In this document: piece after piece, positions 25,655-33,648 of the stretch | Numbering within the stretch: the first letter of the stretch is position 1 | Layout: every line of letters begins with the position of its first letter | Assembly (NCBI RefSeq): GCF_017833525.1 | Contig: NZ_JAFICD010000004.1 | Coordinates: 1 to 64,000 of the forward strand | Source of the DNA: Duganella sp. 1411 | GTDB lineage: Bacteria; Pseudomonadota; Gammaproteobacteria; Burkholderiales; Burkholderiaceae_D | Length of the DNA stretch: 64,000 nt | Direction: 5' to 3' | Notes under the pieces: generated by a model | What the model saw: the letters and a program-made list of their open reading frames with translations, nothing else | What the model was told of the DNA's origin: nothing | Databases searched by the model: none | Program-made: the position numbers and the translations under genes

Positions 25655-27895
25655 TCAGGCCTTGGCCTTGGCCGCGCTCAGATCGAACGGCAGCTTGCGC
25701 AGGCGCTTGCCGGTCAACTTGAACAGCGCGTTGGCGAAGGCCGGCGCCAGCGGCGGCAGGCCCGGTTCGCCGATGCCGGTCGGCGGGTCGTTCGACGGCA
25801 CGATGTGGACGTCGATCGCCGGCATGTCGGTCATGCGGGCCACGGTGTAGTCGCTGAAGTTCTGCTGCTCCACCACGCCGTCCTTGATCGTGATGGCGGC
25901 GCCGGGCAAGGTCATGCCAAGGCCCATCAGTGCGGCGCCCTGGATCTGCGCTTCGATCGTCAGCGGATTGACGGCTGTGTTGCAGTGGACGCCGGCGGTG
26001 ACCTTGTTCAGCCTTGGCGTGCCGTCCTTGTTCACCGACGCCACCACCACGTAGGCGACCACGGTACCGAACGCCTCGTGCACCGCCACGCCCCACGCCT
26101 GGCCTTTAGGTAAAGCCTTCTTGCCGTAACCCGACTTGGCGACCGCCAGCTCCAGCGCCGCCACGTGGCGCTTGCCCTTCTCGCCCATCAGCTTCTTGCG
26201 GTAGGCGACGGGGTCCATCTTGGCCGCGTGCGCGGCTTCGTCGATCAGCGTCTCCATCACGTAGGCGGTGTGGGTCGAACCGACGGAGCGCCACCACAGC
26301 ACCGGCACGTTGGCCTTGACCGCGTGCGCGCTCAGGTTCAGCGGCACCTCGTACGGTTCGCCCATGCCTTCGACCATCGTCGAATCGACGCCGTCCTTGA
26401 TCATCACCGCCTCGAACGGCGTGCCCGTGATGATCGACTGGCCGACGATGACGTGGTCCCAGGCGACGATTCCGCCCTTGGCATCGAAGCCGATATCGGC
26501 GCGGTGCACATGCGACGGGCGGTAGTACCCGCCCTTGATGTCATCCTCGCGGCTCCACATCACCTTGACCGGTTCGGTCTTGCCGGCGGCCCGCCAAGCC
26601 TTGGCGACGTTGACCGCTTCGACCAGATAGTCGGAACCGGGCACCGCGCGGCGGCCGAAACCGCCGCCGGCCGTCATCGTGTTGAGCACCACCTGATCCG
26701 GCTTCAGGCCGGCGGTGGCGGCGATGGCGCCGTGGTCGAAGGTCTGGAACTGGGTACCGGCCCACACGGTGCAGCCGTCGGCGCGCAGATCGACCACGCA
26801 GTTGAGCGGTTCCATCGGCGCGTGCGCCAGATACGGAAACTCGTAGACGGCGGAGATCTTCTTCGCCGCACCGGCCAGTTTGGAGGTGTCGGCCTTGCGC
26901 ACCGGCGTGCCCGGTTTCAGCGCCAGCGCCTTGAACTCCGCCAGCTGCTTGTCGCTGCTGACTTTTTCCACGCCGCTGGTGTCCCAATCGATGACCAGCG
27001 CCTCGCGGCCCATCTTGGCCGGCCAGTAGCCGTCGGCCACCACCACCACGCCGCTGCCGCCGCGATCCGTCGACACCTGCAGCACCTCGATCACGCCCTT
27101 GATGGCCTTGGCCTTGCTGGCGTCGAACTTGGCGACCTTGGCGCCGAACACCGGCGGCCGCGCCACCACGGCGACCTTGCTGTCGGGCGCCTTGAAGTCG
27201 ATGCCGAACTGCTGTTTGCCGCTCGATTTGGCCGTCGCGTCCAGGCGCTTGACCGGTTTGCCGATGATCGTGAAGTCCTTCGGGTCCTTCAGCTTGACGC
27301 TGGCGGGGACCGGCTGCTTCATCGCCGCATCGGCCATCGCGCCGTAGGTGGACTGTTGGCCCGCCGGCCCGGTCAGCGTGCCCTTGGATGTCTTGACCTG
27401 GTCGGCCGGCACCTTCCATTGCTCGGCGGCCGCCGCGATCAGCATCGCGCGCGCCTTGGCGCCGATTTCGCGGTACTGGATATACGAGTGGGCGATGCTG
27501 CCCGAGCCGCCGGTGATCTGGATGCCGAAGATCGGGTCCTTGTACTGATCGCCGGCCGGGGCCAGCGCGCCGACCATGTTCGACCAGTCGGCGTCGAGTT
27601 CCTCGGCGATCAGCATCGGCAGCGCGGTTTGCACGCCCTGCCCGATCTCGATGCGGTTGACCTGCACCGTCACCGTGTTATCCGGCGCGATGCGCAGGAA
27701 GGCGTTCGGTTCATAGACCTTGGCCGGCTGCTGGGCGTTGGCGAGGCGGCCGGCGCCGGGCAGGAAGAAGCCCAGCACCAGGCCACCGCCGGCAACCGCG
27801 CCGGCTTTCATGAAGCCGCGGCGCGAGACGCCCGCCGCCGGCGCCAGCGCGCCAAGGGAGGCCATGTTTTCCTGATTAAGCCATTCGATACGCAT
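25655..27895 (-). CDS. Tat-exported molybdopterin subunit, xanthine dehydrogenase/IorB family
   Basis: A 746-residue molybdenum hydroxylase large subunit. A twin-arginine signal (SRRGFMK, 24-30, then an apolar helix and ANA-type cleavage region) shows export to the periplasm, as for isoquinoline 1-oxidoreductase (IorB) and aldehyde dehydrogenases of that type. Two aldehyde-oxidase-like domains follow; GGGFGRRAVPGSDY and the C-terminal PPTGIGEPGLPPLAPAFANAL segment (active-site Glu) fit the family. No FAD subunit is encoded beside it; electrons would leave via the 2Fe-2S subunit, perhaps to a cytochrome. Substrate unknown. Confidence 0.88.
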   Translation of the reverse strand: MRIEWLNQENMASLGALAPAAGVSRRGFMKAGAVAGGGLVLGFFLPGAGRLANAQQPAKVYEPNAFLRIAPDNTVTVQVNRIEIGQGVQTALPMLIAEELDADWSNMVGALAPAGDQYKDPIFGIQITGGSGSIAHSYIQYREIGAKARAMLIAAAAEQWKVPADQVKTSKGTLTGPAGQQSTYGAMADAAMKQPVPASVKLKDPKDFTIIGKPVKRLDATAKSSGKQQFGIDFKAPDSKVAVVARPPVFGAKVAKFDASKAKAIKGVIEVLQVSTDRGGSGVVVVADGYWPAKMGREALVIDWDTSGVEKVSSDKQLAEFKALALKPGTPVRKADTSKLAGAAKKISAVYEFPYLAHAPMEPLNCVVDLRADGCTVWAGTQFQTFDHGAIAATAGLKPDQVVLNTMTAGGGFGRRAVPGSDYLVEAVNVAKAWRAAGKTEPVKVMWSREDDIKGGYYRPSHVHRADIGFDAKGGIVAWDHVIVGQSIITGTPFEAVMIKDGVDSTMVEGMGEPYEVPLNLSAHAVKANVPVLWWRSVGSTHTAYVMETLIDEAAHAAKMDPVAYRKKLMGEKGKRHVAALELAVAKSGYGKKALPKGQAWGVAVHEAFGTVVAYVVVASVNKDGTPRLNKVTAGVHCNTAVNPLTIEAQIQGAALMGLGMTLPGAAITIKDGVVEQQNFSDYTVARMTDMPAIDVHIVPSNDPPTGIGEPGLPPLAPAFANALFKLTGKRLRKLPFDLSAAKAKA

Positions 27896-27906
27896 ACGGT
27901 GTTCCT

Positions 27907-28365
27907 TTAAGCGATGGTGTTGGCGGCGTCTTTAATGGCGGCGCGTATGCGTTGATAGGTGCCGCAGCGGCAGATATTGCCGCTCATGGCGTTGTCGATG
28001 TCGGTGTCCGACGGCTTTTTATTCGTGCGCAGCAGCGCGGTCGCGCTCATGATCTGGCCACTCTGGCAGTAGCCGCACTGTGGCACGTCGAGCTTGACCC
28101 AGGCATCCTGCACGGCCTTGCCGATCTTGTCGTTTTCCATCGCCTCGATGGTGGTGATTTGCTGGCCGACGGCGGCCGAAATCGGCGTCACGCAGGAGCG
28201 GATCGGTTCACCACCCAGGTGCACGGTGCAGGCGCCGCACAGGGCCGCGCCGCAACCGAACTTGGTGCCGGTCATGTTCAGGTTATCGCGCAGCGTCCAC
28301 AAAATCGGCGTCGATGGATCGGCGTCGACCTGCACGTCCTTGCCGTTGATATTCAATGTGATCAT
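27907..28365 (-). CDS. 2Fe-2S subunit of the molybdenum hydroxylase (IorA type)
   Basis: A 152-residue two-cluster ferredoxin-like protein. Plant-type 2Fe-2S cysteines occur in GCGAALCGACTVHL and RSCVTP, and the second cluster in QCGYCQSGQ and ICRCGTYQRI. It partners the molybdopterin subunit, which starts 11 nt downstream. It has no own signal and probably travels with the Tat-exported partner. Length and both motifs are typical of the family. Confidence 0.92.
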   Translation of the reverse strand: MITLNINGKDVQVDADPSTPILWTLRDNLNMTGTKFGCGAALCGACTVHLGGEPIRSCVTPISAAVGQQITTIEAMENDKIGKAVQDAWVKLDVPQCGYCQSGQIMSATALLRTNKKPSDTDIDNAMSGNICRCGTYQRIRAAIKDAANTIA

Positions 28366-28438
28366 TTAATTCTCCTGGAGGGGCGCGCTTGTGGGTATAT
28401 TTTTAGGGGACCGCGACGGGGTCCCCTTGCGGAACTGC

Positions 28439-29167
28439 TTACTGCTTAAGCTTGGCGAACTTCGCCTCAAGTGCCTTGGTATCGACCGCGCCGGGAATGC
28501 GCGAACCGTCGGCGAAGAAGATCGACGGCGTGCCCGTCACGCCCAGTTTGCGGCCCAGCGCCAGCACATCCTGGTTCGGGGTCTTGCAGGATTCGGCGGC
28601 GGCGGCCGGCGTTTTACCGTTCACCATCCACTCGTCCCAGGCCTTGTTGCGGTCCGCCGAGCACCACACGCCGGCCGATTTGGTGAACGAATCCTCGCGC
28701 AGGATGTTGTACAGGAAGGTGTAGACGGTGACGTTGTCGATCTCCTTGAGCGTGGTCTTGCGGAACTGCTTGCAGTAGCCGCAGTTCGGATCTTCGAACA
28801 CCGCGATCACGCGCGAGCCGTCGCCCTTGACGGTCTTGAGGGCCTTATCCAGCGGCAGATCGGAGAACTTGATCTTGTTGATATCGTCGATGCGCTCGCG
28901 CGTCAGGTCGGTGCCGGTGGTCAGGTTGAAGATATGACCGTTGAACACATAGGTGCCGGTTTTATCGGTGTAGAGGATTTCATTCCCCATGCGGATTTCA
29001 TACAGGCCGGCGTAAGGGGTGGCCTTGACCGAATCGACCTTGACGCCCTCGCCCAGGCGCGGCTCGACCAGCTTCTTGATCTCCTCCTCGCTCGGCGCGT
29101 TCTGGGCCTGACCGCAAGACGCCATCAATACTGACAACAACAGCAAAACGAACTTACTTTTTTTCAT
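28439..29167 (-). CDS. dsbC: Thiol:disulfide interchange protein DsbC
   Basis: A 242-residue periplasmic disulfide isomerase. Signal peptide at 1-18 or so; N-terminal dimerisation domain (about 25-90), linker helix, thioredoxin domain with active-site CGYC (129-132) and cis-Pro in TGTPS. A second Cys pair (Cys in GVWCSAD and ESCKTP) is also typical of DsbC. ATG 29167 has GGAG upstream and starts the signal peptide. The signal ends MASCGQ, which nearly makes a lipobox, so lipidation cannot be excluded. Lies 47 nt after the UbiH-family gene. Confidence 0.92.
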   Translation of the reverse strand: MKKSKFVLLLLSVLMASCGQAQNAPSEEEIKKLVEPRLGEGVKVDSVKATPYAGLYEIRMGNEILYTDKTGTYVFNGHIFNLTTGTDLTRERIDDINKIKFSDLPLDKALKTVKGDGSRVIAVFEDPNCGYCKQFRKTTLKEIDNVTVYTFLYNILREDSFTKSAGVWCSADRNKAWDEWMVNGKTPAAAAESCKTPNQDVLALGRKLGVTGTPSIFFADGSRIPGAVDTKALEAKFAKLKQ

Positions 29168-29214
29168 GACATCTCCGGTGACTACAGACAGACCATGCGG
29201 CGGCGTTTCGGTGC

Positions 29215-30438
29215 TCATTTACCCATTGCGTGGGAGATCAGCCGGCGCTTCAGCACAGGTAATTTATCCAACAAGTTTAATCCGAAATTGCGGACCACGC
29301 GCAAGGGCTCGATGTCGGCGTCGAACAGGCGCGCCAGGCCGTCGGTGGTCAGCTGCATCAGCAGCACGTCTTCCTTGCGCGCGCGCTCGTAGCGCGCCAG
29401 CACGCGCTCGTCGCCGACGCCGCGTTGCGGTTCGCGCTCGCCCAGGGTTTTCATCAGCTGCGCCACGTCGGCGAAGCCCAGGTTCATGCCATGGCCGGCC
29501 ATCGGATGGACCACGTGGGCGGCGTCGCCGACCAGCGCCACGCGCTGCGACGTCATCGCGTGCGGGCGGACCAGGCGCAGGGGGAAGTCGCGCACCAGCT
29601 CCGGTTGCAGCGGCGTCAGCGCGCCCAGTTGGTCGGCGGCGTAGACGGCGAGGCGCTCGGCGATCTGCGCGGCCGATTCCTGGCGCAGCCGGTCGGCCAG
29701 CACGTCCGGCGCCGACCACACCAGCGACACCCGGTTGCCGGGCAGCGGCAGCAGCGCGACGATGCCCTCGGCGCCGGTGAACCACTGGTGGGCCGCGCCG
29801 TGGTGCGGCTTTTCGCAATCGAAGTTGGTCACGATGGCGCTCTGGCCATAGCTGCGGTAATCGAGGCCGATGTCGCACTGGCCGCGCACCCACGACTCGG
29901 CGCCGTCCGCGCCGACCACCAGCTGCGCCCTGACGGCACCGCCGTCGGCAAGCCGCACGATGGCGCCATCGTCGTCGCGCAGCAGCGCCGCCGCGCGGCC
30001 GTGGACCAGGGTCACGTCGCGGGCGAACTTGAGGGCGGCGTCGAGCGCCTGGCCGAGGTTGCGGTCTTCCAGTATCCAGGCCAGGGTGCCGGCGTGGGCG
30101 CCGTAGGCGTCGAACGACAAGCCGCCGGCGCGGGCGCCGTCGCCCTGGATCACCATGGCGTCGACCGGCGCCACGCGGGCGGCGTCGAGCGCGTCCCACA
30201 CCTTCAGCGACGACAGCAGATGATGGGCGGTGTGGTTGAGGGCGTAGACCCGGGCGTCCCAGCCGGGGTCGGCGGATGCGGCGGCGGCCGGCGCCGACGA
30301 CGGCGGACAGAGCAAGGCGACGCTCAGGCCGGACTGGGCCAGGCCCAGCGCGGTGGTCTTGGCGATCGCGCCATTGCCAACAATACAAATGTCACTCTCG
30401 ATAACGCGCGGCGCGGCGGGGGACGATGGTTTATTCAT
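29215..30438 (-). CDS. UbiH/UbiF/COQ6-family FAD-dependent hydroxylase
   Basis: A 407-residue flavoprotein monooxygenase acting in ubiquinone ring hydroxylation. FAD-binding motifs: N-terminal ICIVGNGAIAKTTALGLAQSG, the middle VVGADGAESWVRG and the C-terminal LVGDAAHVVHPMAGHGMNLGFADV. Which ring position it hydroxylates (UbiH, UbiF or a multi-site UbiM-like enzyme) cannot be told from sequence alone. The ATG at 30438 is used. It is divergent from tRNA-Phe. Confidence 0.88.
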   Translation of the reverse strand: MNKPSSPAAPRVIESDICIVGNGAIAKTTALGLAQSGLSVALLCPPSSAPAAAASADPGWDARVYALNHTAHHLLSSLKVWDALDAARVAPVDAMVIQGDGARAGGLSFDAYGAHAGTLAWILEDRNLGQALDAALKFARDVTLVHGRAAALLRDDDGAIVRLADGGAVRAQLVVGADGAESWVRGQCDIGLDYRSYGQSAIVTNFDCEKPHHGAAHQWFTGAEGIVALLPLPGNRVSLVWSAPDVLADRLRQESAAQIAERLAVYAADQLGALTPLQPELVRDFPLRLVRPHAMTSQRVALVGDAAHVVHPMAGHGMNLGFADVAQLMKTLGEREPQRGVGDERVLARYERARKEDVLLMQLTTDGLARLFDADIEPLRVVRNFGLNLLDKLPVLKRRLISHAMGK

Positions 30439-30477
30439 CCGGCCATTATAGCGTTTGTGTGCGCGAGAAATTGTTCC

Positions 30478-30505
30478 TTGCAATTTCGCCCGGTGCTGCT
30501 ATAAT
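30478..30505 (+). promoter_or_regulatory. tRNA-Phe promoter
   Basis: TTGCAA (30478-30483), 16-bp spacer, perfect TATAAT (30500-30505). The start would be a few bases before the mature tRNA 5' end at 30516. Confidence 0.7.
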
Positions 30506-30515
30506 TCTGCTCCTT

Positions 30516-30591
30516 GGCCTGGTAGCTCAGTTGGTAGAGCAGAGGATTGAAAATCCTTGTGTCGGTGGTTCGATTCCGCCCCGGGCCACCA
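30516..30591 (+). tRNA. tRNA-Phe (anticodon GAA)
   Basis: 76 nt including the encoded CCA. The acceptor stem is GGCCTGG with CCGGGCC (one G-T pair), anticodon loop TTGAAAA with GAA, and T loop TTCGATT. Its 3' half is repeated, decayed, at 31-41 kb distance marker 41031-41074, marking it as the integration site of the defence island. Confidence 0.97.
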
Positions 30592-30597
30592 AGAACA
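30573..30597 (+). repeat. attL-like direct repeat (tRNA-Phe 3' end)
   Basis: The last 19 nt of the tRNA plus 6 nt (AGAACA) are repeated exactly at 41056-41080. With mismatches the match extends back to the anticodon loop (51 nt). This is the typical footprint of an integrase-mediated insertion into a tRNA gene. Confidence 0.75.
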
Positions 30598-30608
30598 GTC
30601 CCAAACAG

Positions 30609-30637
30609 AACGCCAACCCATGCAGGTTGGCGTTTTT
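30609..30637 (+). terminator. tRNA-Phe terminator
   Basis: AACGCCAACC (30609-30618) pairs perfectly with GGTTGGCGTT (30625-30634) around a CATGCA loop, followed by TTTTT. A related hairpin with the same CATGCA loop follows the tRNA remnant at 41091-41119. Confidence 0.85.
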
Positions 30638-30847
30638 GTTTCATGCACGAGAAGTCCTCGTGTCCGGCCTATTTACGCCCAACTTCAGCCAGTCGAGCCC
30701 AACCGATGGAATTGTCCATCGCCTCGATGATGCGTTGCATACCTCACCACGCAGTACCTCTCTCAACTGCACCCGTGTCAACAATCCGAGTTGGATAGAG
30801 ACGGATCGTCGCCGAGGGTCACCACCGGATAGCCCTACTTTGATTAC

Positions 30848-30914
30848 TTGCTTGGTATCAAATTATCGCTCATAATGTCATCTTTTTGATTAGATAAATC
30901 ATTTGACAATGAGC
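30848..30914 (+). promoter_or_regulatory. Promoter with overlapping inverted repeat (regulator operator)
   Basis: -35 TTGCTT (30848-30853), 17-bp spacer, -10 CATAAT (30871-30876). The -10 lies inside the left arm of an inverted repeat: GCTCATAATGTCA (30868-30880) and TGACAATGAGC (30904-30914), which match as GCTCAT/TGTCA with a 2-nt insertion. A second small palindrome TGATT-N5-AATCA (30887-30901) sits between the arms. A repressor bound here would occlude the promoter. The likely binder is the WYL protein encoded 58 nt downstream. Confidence 0.5.
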
Positions 30915-30972
30915 AACCGAACCGCTGTTTCCATTTTTACGCCCCTCGGCTGCGAGTGAGGTGCGTCTGACT

Positions 30973-31872
30973 ATGCATCGCCAGCGCGTCGAAAGCGTGA
31001 GTCAAGCCCAGCGGGAGCGACTTGCTTACATTGACTTCCGCCTTTACTTCGTGGGGGAGGTTGGCCGCCCAGACTTGGCCGCCCGCTTCGGAGTGGCCCC
31101 TGCTGGCGCAACGCGCGATCTGGCGCTGTACCGGGAAATGGCACCGCAAAATATCGAATTCGACGGTAGCAACAAGATCTACCGAATCGGCAAGGAGTTC
31201 TCGCCGATGTTCGAGCACGCACCGCAGCGCGTCCTGTCAGTGCTCGCTCTTGGGTTTGGTGATGGGACAAACGTCGTCTCGCAGCCGCTGCTGCCATGCG
31301 AGTCGCCCACCGCTCTGAGCATCCCTAGGATGGATGTGCTAGCCCCGGTCTGCCGGGCGATCCATGCCAAACGGCCGATCGCCATCCGCTACCACTCGAT
31401 GAGTAGCGGCAATTCCGAGCGAGTAATCGTGCCCTTCGCTTTAGTTGACACCGGCCTCCGCTGGCACGTCCGCGCCTTTGATCGCAAGAGCAATGAGTTT
31501 CGGGACTTTGTCGTCACCCGAATCGAAGCGCCAATGTTGCTCGGCGGGGAGCCGCAGCCAAACGAACGTCCGGACAACGACATCCAGTGGACGCGCATCG
31601 TCGAACTGGACTTCGTGCCGCACCCGCGCCTTGAACGTCCTGAGATCATCGAGATGGATTACGGGATGGCCGAGGGCTCGATGCGAATGCGTGTGCGCGC
31701 AGCTGTCGCAGGCTACATGCTGCTGCGCTGGAGCGTGGACTGCTCGCCCGACCACCGCCTTTCGGAAGAACAGTACCGCTTATGGCTCAGCGATCCGCTG
31801 GCGCTGTACGGCGTTGAGAACGCGCGGCTGGCTCCGGGCTATCAAGTCCCCAGCAGTCCCAAGAAACGATAA
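30973..31872 (+). CDS. WYL-domain transcriptional regulator, CapW/BrxR-like
   Basis: A 299-residue protein with an N-terminal winged helix (about 10-75; AQRERLAYIDFRLYFVGEVGRPDLAARFG), a central WYL domain (about 115-200, AIRYHSMSSGNSERVIVPFALV) and a C-terminal WCX-like dimer domain. This matches repressors such as CapW and BrxR that head phage-defence operons and respond to a ligand bound by the WYL domain. It is first in a row of defence genes; an inverted repeat overlies the promoter. A GTG at 30961 in frame is the other start. It probably represses its own operon (inference). Confidence 0.82.
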   Translation: MHRQRVESVSQAQRERLAYIDFRLYFVGEVGRPDLAARFGVAPAGATRDLALYREMAPQNIEFDGSNKIYRIGKEFSPMFEHAPQRVLSVLALGFGDGTNVVSQPLLPCESPTALSIPRMDVLAPVCRAIHAKRPIAIRYHSMSSGNSERVIVPFALVDTGLRWHVRAFDRKSNEFRDFVVTRIEAPMLLGGEPQPNERPDNDIQWTRIVELDFVPHPRLERPEIIEMDYGMAEGSMRMRVRAAVAGYMLLRWSVDCSPDHRLSEEQYRLWLSDPLALYGVENARLAPGYQVPSSPKKR

Positions 31873-31887
31873 GAAAGAACAAAAACG

Positions 31888-33648
31888 ATGGCCAAGACAC
31901 TTGAAGCCCACGACAAACTGATCCGCGAGATTTTTGAGGGCAGCTACCAGTTCGAGATTCCGGACTACCAGCGCCCCTACGCCTGGACAACCGAGCAGGC
32001 CACAGAGCTGTTCGATGACCTGTATTCGGCGATGCAGGATGCACGTGTCTCCGGCGCCAACAGCCAATACTTCCTGGGCAGCATCGTTCTGATCAAAAAC
32101 GACCGGGAGCCGAAGTCGTCGGTTGTCGATGGTCAGCAGCGCTTGTCCACGCTCACGATGCTTTTTGCCGTGCTGCGTACAGTGATGCCGGATGCGGCAG
32201 ACGACATCACCGACTTCCTCTACAAAAAGGGCAAGGTCAGTCTTGGCGAGAAGAACGAGTACCGCCTGACAGCTCGCGAGGAGGATGCCGACTTCTTCCG
32301 CACCAACATTCAGGAACCGGGTGGTATCGCACAGTTGGTCGCCAGTACCGACAAGCTGAAAGACAGCCGTCTGCGTTATCACGAGAACGCCACGCTGCTG
32401 CTCGAAAAGGCCAACGCGCTTCCGCCTACCGAACTGATTGCTCTGTGGCAGTTCCTCGCCAACGACTGCTCGCTGGTTGTTATCTCAACGCCCGACCTCG
32501 AAGCCGCATACCGCATCTTTTCAGTGCTCAACAATCGGGGGCTCGACCTCGCGCCTATCGACATCATCAAGGCGCAGGTGCTGGGCCTGATCCGCACCAC
32601 GGCAGGCGACGTCAAGAGCCGCGCCTACGCAAAAGTGTGGAGCCGGATCGAAAGCTCGCTGGGCCGCGACGCCTTCGGTGACTTATTTGGCCACATCCGT
32701 AGCATTTACGCCAAGAAGAAGCAGAAGTACATCCTGGTCAAGGAGTTCCAGGAGCACGTCACTGAGTACAAGACCCCTATCGACCTCGTCGACAATGTCA
32801 TCAAACCCTACGCCGAAGTTTGGAACTTCTTGCGCGATGCCGACTTCGAGGCCACCGAGTACGCCGAGACTATCAACGAGCACGTGTCTTGGCTCAATCG
32901 TGTTGACTTCAAGGACTGGGTACCCCCGGCACTGGTCTATTTCAAGCGCTTCAGGCAGCAGCCCAAATTGCTTGCAGAATTCTTCCAGTCGCTGGAACGC
33001 CTGACCTACTTCCTGCTGGTCACCAAGGTGGGCATCAACGAGCGCATCGAAACCTACGCCGCACTCACCAAGGAAATCGAACCGGACACCTTCAAGGGGC
33101 ATCTGGCCGAGCTCACCACGCTTGCCCTGACAGACACGCAAAAGCGCAAGTTCGTCGCGGCACTAGGTGGAGACGTTTACGACGATCTGCCCAAGGCGCG
33201 GATGGCGCTGGTCTTGCGCCTTGAGTCCTTGGTGCGCGCCCCCGGGGTGCAGCTTCAAGATGCCGTGTCGCTGGAGCACGTTCTACCGCAAACACCGCCC
33301 GACGGTTCGGACTGGATCAAGTGGTTCCCGGACGAAGACGAGCGCGATGGTTGGACGCACCGTTTGGCCAATCTGGTTCCGCTGGATAGGAACAAGAACT
33401 CATCTGCGAGCAACTACGACTTTGCCAAGAAGAAAGAAGTGTACTTCAAGGGCAAGGGCACTGCGTCGCCTTTCATCCTGACGCAGGAAGTTCGATCAGA
33501 AAGCGATTGGACTCCGACATTACTGACTGAACGGCAAAAGCGCCTTGTGAAGGTATTGAGCACGCATTGGAATCTCGATATCGCAACGGACAACAGCCCC
33601 TCTGCGGGGCAGCAACGTGGGGAGGTTTCAAAGCGTGAGCAACAATAA
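31888..33648 (+). CDS. DUF262-DUF1524 protein, GmrSD-like modification-dependent restriction
   Basis: A 586-residue single-chain protein. The N-terminal DUF262 domain has IPDYQRPYAW (about 24-33) and the ParB-like VVDGQQRLSTLTML (about 79-92), which binds and hydrolyses NTP in GmrS. The C-terminal DUF1524 domain has the His-Me nuclease motif SLEHVLPQ (about 461-468) and LANLVPLDRNKNSSASNYDF. Fused GmrSD proteins cleave DNA carrying glucosylated hydroxymethylcytosine or related modifications. It sits 15 nt after the regulator and overlaps hsdM by 14 bp, so it is part of the restriction operon. Substrate is inferred from family. Confidence 0.85.
   Translation: MAKTLEAHDKLIREIFEGSYQFEIPDYQRPYAWTTEQATELFDDLYSAMQDARVSGANSQYFLGSIVLIKNDREPKSSVVDGQQRLSTLTMLFAVLRTVMPDAADDITDFLYKKGKVSLGEKNEYRLTAREEDADFFRTNIQEPGGIAQLVASTDKLKDSRLRYHENATLLLEKANALPPTELIALWQFLANDCSLVVISTPDLEAAYRIFSVLNNRGLDLAPIDIIKAQVLGLIRTTAGDVKSRAYAKVWSRIESSLGRDAFGDLFGHIRSIYAKKKQKYILVKEFQEHVTEYKTPIDLVDNVIKPYAEVWNFLRDADFEATEYAETINEHVSWLNRVDFKDWVPPALVYFKRFRQQPKLLAEFFQSLERLTYFLLVTKVGINERIETYAALTKEIEPDTFKGHLAELTTLALTDTQKRKFVAALGGDVYDDLPKARMALVLRLESLVRAPGVQLQDAVSLEHVLPQTPPDGSDWIKWFPDEDERDGWTHRLANLVPLDRNKNSSASNYDFAKKKEVYFKGKGTASPFILTQEVRSESDWTPTLLTERQKRLVKVLSTHWNLDIATDNSPSAGQQRGEVSKREQQ

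Noticed and set aside
30592..30960. An integrase next to tRNA-Phe
   Set aside because: No frame in this stretch shows tyrosine recombinase motifs; only the terminator and operator region are present.
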